Shown piece by piece: positions 49,935 to 58,814 of a DNA stretch of 64,000 bases. This DNA is from Fontivita pretiosa (GTDB lineage Bacteria; Planctomycetota; Phycisphaerae; Tepidisphaerales; Tepidisphaeraceae), in assembly GCF_050410795.1 (NCBI RefSeq), contig NZ_CP191258.1, forward strand, positions 4,464,001-4,528,000, read 5' to 3'. Under the pieces are notes generated by a model. The model was not told the origin of the DNA, searched no databases, and saw only the letters and a list, made by a program, of their open reading frames with translations. A program made the translations under genes and the position numbers. Every line of letters starts with the position of its first letter. The first letter of the stretch is position 1.

Positions 49935-51284
49935 ATGCAAGGCTCTATGCACCCCTCGCCAATGGAATGCGGAGCAGTGGACCGCGCCGCGCCGGCTGCG
50001 GGCGCCAGAAAGGCGCTGGCGCTGCTGCTGGCGATCAATCTGTTTAACTACATCGATCGCTACGTGCTGGCGGCGGTGTTGCCCAAGATCGGGGCGGAAA
50101 TGCTGGCGGGCGATCCGCGATCCGAAGAGAAGCTGGGGTGGCTGGCCACCGCGTTCCTGCTCAGCTACATGCTGGCCTCGCCGATCTTCGGCTGGCTGGC
50201 CGATCGGTTCTCGCGCTGGGCGCTGGTGGGCGCGGGCGTGATCGTGTGGAGCATCGCCAGCGGCGAATCGGGACGCGCCGAACTGTATATCGTCCTGCTG
50301 ATCACGCGCATGTTCGTGGGGATCGGAGAAGCCGCGTATGGCCCGGCGGCCCCCACGCTCATCGCGGATTTCTATCCCCTGGCGGTTCGCGGACGCGTGA
50401 TGGCCTGGTTCTACATGGCCATCCCCGTTGGCAGCGCCCTGGGCTACGCGCTGGGCGGGCTGATGGCGCAGTACGGGCACTGGCGATGGGCTTTCTACTC
50501 CGTCGTGCCACCGGGAATCCTGTTGGGCATCCTGTGCTTCTTCATGCCCAGGCCGGCATTCCAGACCAGCGGATCATCCCGCGCCACCGGCCGCGCGCGA
50601 CTGGCCGATTACCTGGCACTGCTTCGCAACCGCTCGTACGTCTACAACTGCCTGGGGATGGCGGCGCTGACGTTCGCCATCGGCGGCATCAGTCACTGGA
50701 TGCCCACCTACGTCAGCAGCTTCCGCGGCGCAGGTTCCATCGGGCAGGTCAACATGCTCTTCGGCGCCATGACTGTTGTGACCGGCATCGTCGGCACGCT
50801 GCTGGGTGGCATCGCCGGCGACTGGCTTCGCACTCGCATCTCCGGCGCCTACTTCGTCGTCTCCGGCGCCGGGTTGCTGATCTGCTTCCCGTTCTTCGTC
50901 GCGATGCTCTTTGTGCCATTCCCCTATGCGTGGATCTGCATCTTCATCGCCGAGTTCTTTCTGTTCTTCAACACCGGCCCGAGCAACACGGCGCTGGCCA
51001 ATGTCACCCACCCGTCGGTCCGCGCCAGTGCCTTTGCGCTGAACATTCTGTTCATCCATGCGCTGGGGGATGCGATCTCCCCGCCGATCATCGGGAGGCT
51101 GACCGATCACTTCGACAGGAACATGAACATCGGGTTCGGACTGGTCGGGGCGATGATGGTGATAGGCGGGCTGATCTGGCTGCTGGGCGCCCGCTATCTG
51201 GACGCCGACACCGCCCGTGCCGCGGCCGCCGACCCCACCGCCGGGAGCGGTCCCGACGGCGTCGGCTCAAGCCGGCGACCTTGA
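49935..51284 (+). CDS. Major facilitator superfamily transporter, spinster-like
   Basis: A 449-residue protein with 12 predicted membrane helices, starting near residue 28 (ALALLLAINLFNYIDRYVLAAVLP). The MFS signature loop between helices 2 and 3 is GWLADRFSRWALVGAG, and RMFVGIGEAAYGPAAPTLIADFYP is the typical helix 4-5 segment of the spinster/sugar-phosphate-like group. The last 35 residues are a soluble Ala/Pro-rich tail. Substrate unknown; the mutarotase-like neighbour suggests a sugar or organic acid. The ATG at 49935 lacks a strong ribosome site; internal ATGs at 49947 and 49962 are possible. Confidence 0.88.
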   Translation: MQGSMHPSPMECGAVDRAAPAAGARKALALLLAINLFNYIDRYVLAAVLPKIGAEMLAGDPRSEEKLGWLATAFLLSYMLASPIFGWLADRFSRWALVGAGVIVWSIASGESGRAELYIVLLITRMFVGIGEAAYGPAAPTLIADFYPLAVRGRVMAWFYMAIPVGSALGYALGGLMAQYGHWRWAFYSVVPPGILLGILCFFMPRPAFQTSGSSRATGRARLADYLALLRNRSYVYNCLGMAALTFAIGGISHWMPTYVSSFRGAGSIGQVNMLFGAMTVVTGIVGTLLGGIAGDWLRTRISGAYFVVSGAGLLICFPFFVAMLFVPFPYAWICIFIAEFFLFFNTGPSNTALANVTHPSVRASAFALNILFIHALGDAISPPIIGRLTDHFDRNMNIGFGLVGAMMVIGGLIWLLGARYLDADTARAAAADPTAGSGPDGVGSSRRP

Positions 51285-51311
51285 GCGTCACCGATTCACG
51301 GAGCGCGCACA

Positions 51312-51809
51312 ATGCCCAACAGAATCCCCAGGGACCGGTCGAAGAAGGCAAAGCCAGCGGCCGGTGAGGCATCCACCAGAGCCAGGCCCCGCACCGCCGG
51401 CAAGCCGAAGCTGCTGTCGGGCGGCAACCCGCAGATCGCCAAAGGCGACGGCGAGGCGCCGGTGCAGGCATACATCGCCGCCATGCCGGGCTGGAAGCGC
51501 GAGCTGGGCCGACGTCTCGACCAGATCATTACGCGCACCGTTCCGAACGTGCGCAAGGCGGTGAAATGGAACTCGCCGCTGTACGGCGTCGCCGACCCTC
51601 AGGCGGGCTGGTTCCTGGGCATCCATTGCTTCACCAGGTACGTCAAGGTCGCCTTCTTCCGCGGTGCATCGCTTCGCCCCGTCCCGCCTGGCCCGTCCAG
51701 GCAGAACGACGTCCGCTATCTCGACATTCGTGAAAACCAGGAGCTGGACGAGGCTCAATTCGCCGACTGGGTCAGACAGGCCAGCCAACTGCCAGGGGCG
51801 AGGATGTGA
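51312..51809 (+). CDS. DUF1801 (YdhG-like) domain protein
   Basis: A 165-residue cytoplasmic protein. The first 45 residues are basic and probably disordered (DRSKKAKPAAGEAS). The rest is a DUF1801 fold: VQAYIAAMPGWKRELGRRLDQII, VRKAVKWNSPLYGV, GWFLGIHCFTRYVKVAFFRGASL, RYLDIRENQELDEAQFADWVRQA. The family is widespread and of unknown biochemical role. It sits 27 bases after the MFS gene on the same strand and converges with the creatininase gene across 34 bases. Confidence 0.85.
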   Translation: MPNRIPRDRSKKAKPAAGEASTRARPRTAGKPKLLSGGNPQIAKGDGEAPVQAYIAAMPGWKRELGRRLDQIITRTVPNVRKAVKWNSPLYGVADPQAGWFLGIHCFTRYVKVAFFRGASLRPVPPGPSRQNDVRYLDIRENQELDEAQFADWVRQASQLPGARM

Positions 51810-51843
51810 TCGGACGGATGCGCGGTTCGGTCTTCGTGACAGG

Positions 51844-52731
51844 CTACAGCAGTTCGGAGGCGGCGCGCTCGATCTGGTCAAACCGCATTTCGATCAAGAG
51901 CTCGCCGTAGCGCGCCAGCGGGCCGCTGGCGAGCTTGCGCCAGGCGAACCAGGGGGATTGCGTGCGCCAGCCGGTAACCTGCGCCCAGATGATGGCGCGT
52001 TCGGCACGTACGTACGCAGCGCGGCTCGATGCATCCCAGTGGGGCATCGACCTGGCCAGCCTTGCCAGCCGATCGATGATCAGCTCGGCGTACTTGCGGC
52101 CAAGCTCGACCGATGCGCCTTTGGCGATTTTCTCGTCGGCGCCGTAATCGGGATCGGCTTTGATCCGATCCATCGCGACCAGCTCGGGGTGCAGGTACAT
52201 CATCAGCGACGTCTCGCCGATGCCCGCGTGGTCGCCGTGGTATCCGCCGTCCAGCGCCAGCCAGTACTCGGGCACACCCAGCACGGGGATCTGGAGCCGC
52301 TCGGTCATTCGGGCGGCGACCTCGCGCACGACGATCTGCTGGTTGTGCCCGTAGTGGCCGGTGAGCATGAGGATCGCGGCAAAGCCGTGGCGATGGAATT
52401 CGCTGCACAGTTTTTCCAGCCAGGGGCGCAGGAGATAGTTTTCCCAGGCCATTTCCGGCTCGATGACGACGGTGGCGGGCTTGTCCAGTCCTCCCATGCC
52501 GCCATAGAGCGGCGGATGGACGATTCCCCCGCCGGCGCGGTCGGCGGCGCGGAGGCACAGCGCCTGGGCCTTGAGCGCGTCCAGTCCCAGCGCGTTGTGC
52601 AGGCCGTGCCATTCGACCGTGCCCAGGGGCAAGAAGACCGCAGGCAGGGCGTCGAACCGCCGTTGAAACTCGGCCGGGAGCAGGCGCTCCCACTGGCCCG
52701 AAGCGTCGGAAGTCTGATTGTTTGCGGGCAT
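51844..52731 (-). CDS. Creatininase family amidohydrolase
   Basis: A 295-residue cytoplasmic protein with the metal-binding landmarks of the creatininase fold: FLPLGTVEWHGLHNALGLD, PLYGGMGG, LMLTGHYGHNQQIV and GDHAGIGETSLMMYLHP. The Glu/His/Asp set and the TGH(x)GHN and GETS loops are intact, so it is probably an active metallo-amidohydrolase. The family includes creatininase and MftE-type peptidases; no mycofactocin genes are nearby, so the substrate is open. Divergent from the PEP-CTERM protein gene. Confidence 0.88.
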   Translation of the reverse strand: MPANNQTSDASGQWERLLPAEFQRRFDALPAVFLPLGTVEWHGLHNALGLDALKAQALCLRAADRAGGGIVHPPLYGGMGGLDKPATVVIEPEMAWENYLLRPWLEKLCSEFHRHGFAAILMLTGHYGHNQQIVVREVAARMTERLQIPVLGVPEYWLALDGGYHGDHAGIGETSLMMYLHPELVAMDRIKADPDYGADEKIAKGASVELGRKYAELIIDRLARLARSMPHWDASSRAAYVRAERAIIWAQVTGWRTQSPWFAWRKLASGPLARYGELLIEMRFDQIERAASELL

Positions 52732-52943
52732 TTACGAAACGATGATACCGAAAGGTGTTTTGACAGAGTAGTTAGTGTGCACTGAAGTTACGGTGATTTT
52801 CCGCTTTTTCGCCGGATTGCCGGCCAGAAACGATTGGTTTTTGCTAAAATGCCCGCCGGTGCCGCCGCCCGGTTTTGCGGCCGGGTGCTGCTGGCGGCAC
52901 GGGAGAAATGCTCGTCCGTCATCTTCTTTTGGAGGGTTGCGAA

Positions 52944-53582
52944 ATGCCACGTCGGAACTGGTTCGCATTGGCTGCGCTGGGCGCGTGCTGGCTGGCCGCC
53001 GCCCCGGCGCAGGCGCAGAATCTGCTCGCCAATCCGGGGTTTGAGGATCCGGTCACCTACGACGGCCCGCCGTTCGTGGGGTCCTGGGAAGCGTTCAACG
53101 CCGGGCCGGGCAGCTCGGCGGCCAACAGCTCGGCACTTCCGCGCAGCGGCGCCCAGCACCTGGCGCTGTCGATCATCGCCACCGACAACAGCTTCGCCGG
53201 CGCCTTTCAGGATGTGCCGGGAATGGTGCCCGGCCTGGAGACGATCTTCAGCGGCTATCACATGACCACCACGGATCCGTTCGATGTGGGGGTCGAAATC
53301 CGCATCGAGTGGCGCAACTCGGTGAGCAACACCGAAGTTGCCCGCACGCCCAACCTCACTCCGCTGCCGCCCTCGCAGTACGGGCCGTTCAGCCTCGTCG
53401 CCACCGTCCCGGCCGGCGCCGACACCGCGCGGGTGGTCTACGCCATCCAGTCGTTCGGCCCGGGGCCGACCAACACCGGCACGGTCTATGTCGATGACGT
53501 GTCGTTCGTGATCCCCGAGCCGGCAACGATCGGTCTGCTCGCCCTGGGCGGGTGCGTGCTGGCTGGTCGCCGACGCAGATAA
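52944..53582 (+). CDS. PEP-CTERM sorted exported protein
   Basis: A 212-residue protein from ATG 52944, with GGAGGG eight bases upstream. Signal peptide: NWFALAALGACWLAAAPAQAQ. The body starts NLLANPGFEDP, the hallmark of DUF642/carbohydrate-binding-like PEP-CTERM proteins, and is all-beta (SGAQHLALSIIATDNSFAGAFQDV). The C-terminus IPEPATIGLLALGGCVLAGRRRR is a complete PEP-CTERM signal: PEP motif, membrane helix and Arg cluster. It would be cut and anchored by an exosortase, which is not in the window. Probably part of the extracellular matrix. A terminator-like hairpin follows. Confidence 0.92.
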   Translation: MPRRNWFALAALGACWLAAAPAQAQNLLANPGFEDPVTYDGPPFVGSWEAFNAGPGSSAANSSALPRSGAQHLALSIIATDNSFAGAFQDVPGMVPGLETIFSGYHMTTTDPFDVGVEIRIEWRNSVSNTEVARTPNLTPLPPSQYGPFSLVATVPAGADTARVVYAIQSFGPGPTNTGTVYVDDVSFVIPEPATIGLLALGGCVLAGRRRR

Positions 53583-53614
53583 GCCACACGACGAGTGCGT
53601 CTGGATCGCAGCGC

Positions 53615-53667
53615 GGCGGCGTGTGATGTTCATCGCTTGCGATGAGCGTCGCGCGCCGCCGTTTGTG
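53615..53667 (+). terminator. Hairpin terminator after the PEP-CTERM gene
   Basis: CGGCGGCG at 53615-53622 pairs with CGCCGCCG at 53655-53662. Inside it TCATCG pairs with CGATGA around CTTG. A short TTTGT follows. It is 33 bases past the stop codon. Confidence 0.6.
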
Positions 53668-53844
53668 CGCGCAGGTCGAATCAACCGGCAGGATCGTCAC
53701 GCCGCCGTGCTTGCCAACAGCCAAGCTGACTCGCAACACTTCGCTCGCCCCGCGCGCTGTTCGTCTGGTCGCAGGTTGCTTACTTTCATCGCTGTATCCG
53801 CTAACCTGTGCAGTCTGCGTCGTTGATTTCAAAGGGAGTTGCAC

Positions 53845-56250
53845 TTGTCGCAGACGAATCAGCAACAGGCAGGGCATTCATCACCGCCGGCGTTTCACGG
53901 CAACATCAGCTTCAACGCCCAGCATTCGCCGATGGGCGCGTTCATGAGCTTCACCTGCGGGCACTTCGGTACGCGCGGGGGGTTCGGATTGCAAATCGGC
54001 AAGCCGGGCAACCAGGACCTGTACATCGGCGTGAAGGAAGGCGATCGCCTCAGCGACGCGCCGCTGAAGTGCCTGCCGTTCTATCATGGCGCGCTTCAGG
54101 ACGACGACGCCGCGACCCAGCGCAGCGCCGCGGCGGATTTCCAGGTCGAGCAGGCCTCCGGCCCGGCCGAACAGAACATCAGGCCCGCGGTCATCCCGTA
54201 CCGCGCCGACCAGATCAGGCGCCACTACGGCTGGGCCACCGACCGGTGGGTGACGCAGGGCTTGGAGTTCACGATCTACACGCCGTTCGGTGCGATCCCC
54301 GATCCTGATCGCGCCAGCCCGGACGAGTTGCGATCGGCCTTGTTCCCGGGCGTGATCGCCCGCCTGGAGATCGACAACAAGCAAGGCACGACCACCAGGA
54401 CCGGGTTCATCGCGATCCGCTTTCATGATCCCGGGGTGAGGCATCTTCAGCTCGGCCAGGAGGAGTCGCGATACGTCGGATTTGCATTGCGCGATCAGTT
54501 GGGCGTGGCGGGGTGGCTGAATACGGATGGAGGCATGGATGAGGGCCAGCGCGGCGCCAGCCGCCGCGAGCGGCGCGCATTCCTGTTCTGTCGATGGACG
54601 CCGGACGAGGGTTTGCGTGAACCTGTGCCGCACCTGCTGGGCACATGTCCGGGAATCGGCTTCGAGGTGCCGCCCGGATCATGCGGCAGCCTGTTTCTCG
54701 CCTTCGGGTGCTACCTTGCCGGCACCGTCACCACGCGCCTCCAGGGTCGCTACCTGTACACGCGCTGCTTCGGCTCGCTCGAGGACGTGCTCAATCACGG
54801 TCTGAGCAACGCGTATCACGATCTGCGGCACCAAGCCGAACGGTTGGACCAGAAGCTTTTGAACAGCGGCCTTTCGCCCGATCAGCAGTTCCTCATTGCC
54901 CACGCGACGCGCAGCTATTACGGCAGCACGCAGTTGCTGGAGGTCGGCGGCCAGCCGTTCTGGGTCGTCAACGAGGGCGAGTACTGCATGATGAACACGC
55001 TGGACCTGGCGGTGGATCACGTCTTCTGGGAACTGAAGCACAACCCGTGGGTCGTGCGCAACCTGCTTGACAACTTCGTGCGCTACTACAGCTATCACGA
55101 TCAGGTGAAGCGCTACGATCGTGTCACGGGCGTCCCGCCCGTGCCGGATGCTCCCGAAAACCGCAACCCTGATCCTTCGACAGACCCGCAATCTCAGCAC
55201 GAGCGCGACGCCCGTGACTCGGCCGAAGCGTTTTCCCTGGCCCCCGGAGGGATCAGCTTCTGTCACGACATGGGCGTACACAACAATTTCTCGCCCTTCG
55301 GGCACAGCAGCTACGAGCTGCCGAACCTCAAGGGATGCTTCAGCTACATGACGCAGGAACAGCTCTGCAACTGGATCCTGACAGCGGCGTGCTACGTGGC
55401 CAGGACCGGCGACCGGCAATGGGCGCAGAAGAACCGCCCGATCATTCTTGCCTGCCTGCGCAGCATGCAGGCCCGTCGTGGAAAGGATCCGGGAGACTGG
55501 ATGCGCTACGACTCGTCGCGTTGCCAGTCGGGCAGCGAAATCACGACGTACGATTCGCTGGATGAGTCACTGGGCCAGGCGCGGGACAATCTTTACATCG
55601 CCGTGAAGCGATGGGCCGCGTATGCCGGGCTGCGGCTGTTGTCCTGCATGGGGGCGGATGACGATCGACTCATTGCCGACGAAGCTGGCCGGGAGCTGGA
55701 GCATCTGCCGCGCATCCTGAAGGATCTGGCCGGAGAAGACCCTGTGTTGCCTGCCGTGCTGGACCCGAGAAGCCCGGGATATCGCTCGCGGATTCTCCCG
55801 GCCGCCGAGCCGCTGGTCTATCTGCTCTACTGGAGTTCGTGCGAACCTGCCCGTGAGGCATTCGGCGGCGCAGCGACTGCGGCCAATCTGGGAATCGAGC
55901 AAACGCGGTCGCTTGTTGATGTGCTCAAGCAGCACACGCTGGCGATCTTGAATGATCCTCAGCGCCGCAACCTTTTTCCCGATGGCGGGATCAGGCTATC
56001 GTCAACCTCCAACAACTCCTGGATGAGCAAGATCGCCATCTTTCAGCACGTGGCACGCGAGGTGTTTCACCTGGACGATGATCCGAAAACCCGGGAGCTT
56101 TTCGCACGAGCCGACGCCGCACACGTGAAGTGGCAGACCGAAGGCGAAAGCGCCTACTGGGCCTGCTCCGACCAGATGGTCAACGGAGTCGCCAAGGCCA
56201 GCCGCTACTACCCCAGAATCATCACGACTGCACTGTGGCTGAATGATTAG
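53845..56250 (+). CDS. Glycoside hydrolase family 52 beta-xylosidase
   Basis: An 801-residue protein without signal peptide, so cytoplasmic. The start is taken as TTG 53845, six bases after AAAGGGAG; no ATG lies near. N-terminal beta domain (NISFNAQHSPMGAFMSFTCGHFG), then a helical catalytic domain. The GH52 nucleophile region VVNEGEYCMMNTLDLAVDH and the acid/base region GSEITTYDSLDESLGQARDNLYIA are both intact, with SFCHDMGVHNNFSP between them. GH52 enzymes remove xylose from the non-reducing end of xylo-oligosaccharides. It would complement the GH115 glucuronidase encoded 43 kb away. Slightly longer than the about 700-residue bacterial standard, with a Pro/Asp-rich insert near 430-450. Confidence 0.92.
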   Translation: MSQTNQQQAGHSSPPAFHGNISFNAQHSPMGAFMSFTCGHFGTRGGFGLQIGKPGNQDLYIGVKEGDRLSDAPLKCLPFYHGALQDDDAATQRSAAADFQVEQASGPAEQNIRPAVIPYRADQIRRHYGWATDRWVTQGLEFTIYTPFGAIPDPDRASPDELRSALFPGVIARLEIDNKQGTTTRTGFIAIRFHDPGVRHLQLGQEESRYVGFALRDQLGVAGWLNTDGGMDEGQRGASRRERRAFLFCRWTPDEGLREPVPHLLGTCPGIGFEVPPGSCGSLFLAFGCYLAGTVTTRLQGRYLYTRCFGSLEDVLNHGLSNAYHDLRHQAERLDQKLLNSGLSPDQQFLIAHATRSYYGSTQLLEVGGQPFWVVNEGEYCMMNTLDLAVDHVFWELKHNPWVVRNLLDNFVRYYSYHDQVKRYDRVTGVPPVPDAPENRNPDPSTDPQSQHERDARDSAEAFSLAPGGISFCHDMGVHNNFSPFGHSSYELPNLKGCFSYMTQEQLCNWILTAACYVARTGDRQWAQKNRPIILACLRSMQARRGKDPGDWMRYDSSRCQSGSEITTYDSLDESLGQARDNLYIAVKRWAAYAGLRLLSCMGADDDRLIADEAGRELEHLPRILKDLAGEDPVLPAVLDPRSPGYRSRILPAAEPLVYLLYWSSCEPAREAFGGAATAANLGIEQTRSLVDVLKQHTLAILNDPQRRNLFPDGGIRLSSTSNNSWMSKIAIFQHVAREVFHLDDDPKTRELFARADAAHVKWQTEGESAYWACSDQMVNGVAKASRYYPRIITTALWLND

Positions 56251-56325
56251 CAACAGAGCCTGGAGCAGCAGCGCCTGGGCGACCCATGAATCACCAGGAA
56301 TCACCAACCAATGGGCCACCACTGC

Positions 56326-57366
56326 TCACTCGGGCCTGCTCATCGGTGTTTCGCGCGTCAGTGGAACCTGGTCCCGAGTCGTTTGCACCTGCTGGCTGGC
56401 TGGGCGGATATTCTCCAGCAGTCTGGCCATCGCCTCATTCACCCGATCGCCGGCCAGCTCGAACAGGTCGTTGTGGTCCGTGGGCAGGTCGAGCCTGGTG
56501 ACCGTGGCGTTGACGGCGGCTTTGGCCAGGCGATCGGACATGTCGTGCGGGACGATCCGATCGTCGATGCCGTGGATGATGAGAATGGGGATGGCCAGGC
56601 TGCGGATCTTCTGCTCGTTGCGGAAGTGGTGTTTGAGCAGGCGGGAGGTGGGCAGGAAGGGAACGGTCCGGGCGGCCATGTCATCCAGGCTGGTGTAGGC
56701 GGCGAGCAGGACCAGCGCCGCGACGGGCCGGCGGGTGGCAAGCTCCACCGCCGGGCCGCTGCCCAGCGACAGACCCACCGGCACGATCTTTGTCCTGTCG
56801 ATGTCGCCCCGGGTCAGAAGATAGTCATAGGCCGCGTCGGCGGCGGCGTAGAAGCTCTGCTCGCCCGGCTTGCCGCTGGACATGCCGTATCCTGGATACT
56901 CCACCTCCAGCACGTTGGCTCCCAGCTTCCGCCAGTCGCGCGTGATTCCGATCGCATCGGCCAGACACATCGCGTTGCCGTAGAAGAAAATCAGGGTCGG
57001 ACGCGAAGAAGCGTCGGGGCGGATCGACAGCCCGGTGGGCACAAGTGCCGGGCCGAAGTGCACGACGATCCGGTCGCCCAGCGACGTCGTCAGCGTGATC
57101 AGCTCGCTGTCGCGCGACGCGGTCACCATCGCGTGTTTCTGACCCTGAGTGGCATGGCCGGGGAAGATCAGCCAGTCCTGCAAGAGCGCTATCACGATCA
57201 ACACTCCCAGATAGATCAGGACGACCGAGCGAAGCAGCCGCAGCGCCCGCCGCCTCCAGGGGCGCGGCCCGGAGTGCGCGGCGTCGGCGCACGGGGCATC
57301 CGACTGCGCTGGGGCAGCCGGGCGCGCGTCGGCGGGTCCGGCTTGAAGCGGCGGCGGGTCCACCAT
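56326..57366 (-). CDS. Membrane-anchored alpha/beta hydrolase (BEM46/ABHD13-like)
   Basis: A 346-residue protein from ATG 57366. A Pro/Ala-rich start is followed by one membrane helix (LLRSVVLIYLGVLIVIALLQ) and a hydrolase domain. Oxyanion region FFYGNAM, then VEYPGYGMSSGKPGE, nucleophile Ser in GLSLGSGPA, acid in GIDDRIVP, and catalytic His in LPTDHNDLFE. The triad is complete. Family members are serine esterases or thioesterases of uncertain substrate. It is divergent from the DUF4105 gene and converges with GH52. Confidence 0.88.
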   Translation of the reverse strand: MVDPPPLQAGPADARPAAPAQSDAPCADAAHSGPRPWRRRALRLLRSVVLIYLGVLIVIALLQDWLIFPGHATQGQKHAMVTASRDSELITLTTSLGDRIVVHFGPALVPTGLSIRPDASSRPTLIFFYGNAMCLADAIGITRDWRKLGANVLEVEYPGYGMSSGKPGEQSFYAAADAAYDYLLTRGDIDRTKIVPVGLSLGSGPAVELATRRPVAALVLLAAYTSLDDMAARTVPFLPTSRLLKHHFRNEQKIRSLAIPILIIHGIDDRIVPHDMSDRLAKAAVNATVTRLDLPTDHNDLFELAGDRVNEAMARLLENIRPASQQVQTTRDQVPLTRETPMSRPE

Positions 57367-57401
57367 CGAGATTGTCCGATGCTCATCAGACCATTGCAAT
57401 C

Positions 57402-58814
57402 ATGAGTCTATGCGAATTCGGCCGTGCCCGAACGCGGAGCTTGACTCGCCGTGCGGCGGCCTCGACCATGACGCGGGTGCTGCTTCTGGCTCTTTTATTG
57501 AGTATGCAGGTGGCGACTGCGTCCGCGCCCACGGCGCCGCAGACCTCACAACCCGGTTCGGAGCTGCGCGTGTTTTTGCTGACGCTGGGGCCGGGCGACG
57601 CGGCGTGGGAAAAGTTCGGGCACAACGCCCTGATGATCCGCGATGAATCCGCCGGCACGGACGTGGCCTACAACTGGGGGATCTTCCAGTTCGACAACTG
57701 GTTCTTCGTCAACTTCATCCGGGGCAAGCTGTGGTACTGGATGGAGGGCGAAGATGCCGCGAGGATGATCCAGTGGTATGTTCAGGCTCAGGACCGCTCG
57801 GTGTGGTTGCAGGAATTGAATCTCTCCCCGGCTCAACGCCTGGCGCTGCGGGATTTTTGCCAGTGGAACGCACGGCCGGAAAACCGGCGATACAAGTACG
57901 ACTACTACATCGACAACTGCTCGACGCGGGTACGCGACGCGCTGGATCGCGTGCTGGACGGACAGATCAGACGCGCCGCGCAGCAGATCCCTTCGCCGAT
58001 TACCTATCGCTCCGAGACCCGCCGGCTGATGGCCGATGATCCGATTCTGTACACCGCGGTCTACTTCATCCTGGGGCAGCGAATTGATCGGAAGCTCACC
58101 GCCTGGGACGAGATGTTCATTCCCATGCGGATGAAGGATCGCTTCAACGAGCTGAGAGTTCTCGATGAACAGGGAAACGAGCGGCCGCTGGTCAAGCGCG
58201 AGATGCTGTTGCATACGAGCCGGCGGAGTCCGCCCCGGCAAGACCCGCCGAACTGGATCGGGTGGTTCATGCTCGTCGGAACCGCCTGGGGGGGCGTCAT
58301 GATCGCTTGCAGTCTGGCGGTCGCGAGATGGTCGGGGGCGAGGCCGCAGGCGGGGCGGCGGCGAGGTGCGTGGGCGAAGTGGGGCCTTGGCGCTTCCGCC
58401 GGCCTGTGGTCGTTTCTGTGCGGTTTCGCCGGTTGCTTCCTGCTCTATGGGTGGTTTCTGACGGATCACACCTGGACGCGAGACAACGAGAATCTGCTCC
58501 AGCTCAATCCGCTGCTGCTGCCGCTGGTGGTGCTGGTGCCGATGCAGTTGCGCGGCCGCGGTCACGCGGGCAGGGCGGCAGTGGCGCTGGCGGCGGCGGC
58601 ATTGACTGGCTCGCTGGTTGGGATGATGCTTCAGGCTTTGCCGATGATGAACCAGGTCAACGGGGAGATAATCGCGCTGGCGTTGCCGGCGAACGCGGGC
58701 CTGGCCGCGGCGCTGTTGATCCTCAGGAAGCACTCAGGCATCAACGTCGGCGAAACGACCACAGAGCTTACGGGCGCAGGAAGCATCAGGAGAACGAAAG
58801 GGACATCGTCATGA
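57402..58814 (+). CDS. DUF4105 (Lnb N-terminal domain) membrane protein
   Basis: About 470 residues. The start is uncertain: ATG 57402 gives a long basic lead, and ATG 57468 (TRVLLLALLLSMQVATAS) gives a clean signal peptide; neither has a good ribosome site. The periplasmic domain has WEKFGHNALMIRD, YNWGIFQFD and YYIDNCSTRVRDALDRV. The conserved His and Cys in FGHN and DNCS suggest a papain-like active site (inference). After about 280 residues there are five membrane helices (WFMLVGTAWGGVMIACSLAV onward). It overlaps the next gene by ATGA. Confidence 0.85.
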   Translation: MSLCEFGRARTRSLTRRAAASTMTRVLLLALLLSMQVATASAPTAPQTSQPGSELRVFLLTLGPGDAAWEKFGHNALMIRDESAGTDVAYNWGIFQFDNWFFVNFIRGKLWYWMEGEDAARMIQWYVQAQDRSVWLQELNLSPAQRLALRDFCQWNARPENRRYKYDYYIDNCSTRVRDALDRVLDGQIRRAAQQIPSPITYRSETRRLMADDPILYTAVYFILGQRIDRKLTAWDEMFIPMRMKDRFNELRVLDEQGNERPLVKREMLLHTSRRSPPRQDPPNWIGWFMLVGTAWGGVMIACSLAVARWSGARPQAGRRRGAWAKWGLGASAGLWSFLCGFAGCFLLYGWFLTDHTWTRDNENLLQLNPLLLPLVVLVPMQLRGRGHAGRAAVALAAAALTGSLVGMMLQALPMMNQVNGEIIALALPANAGLAAALLILRKHSGINVGETTTELTGAGSIRRTKGTSS

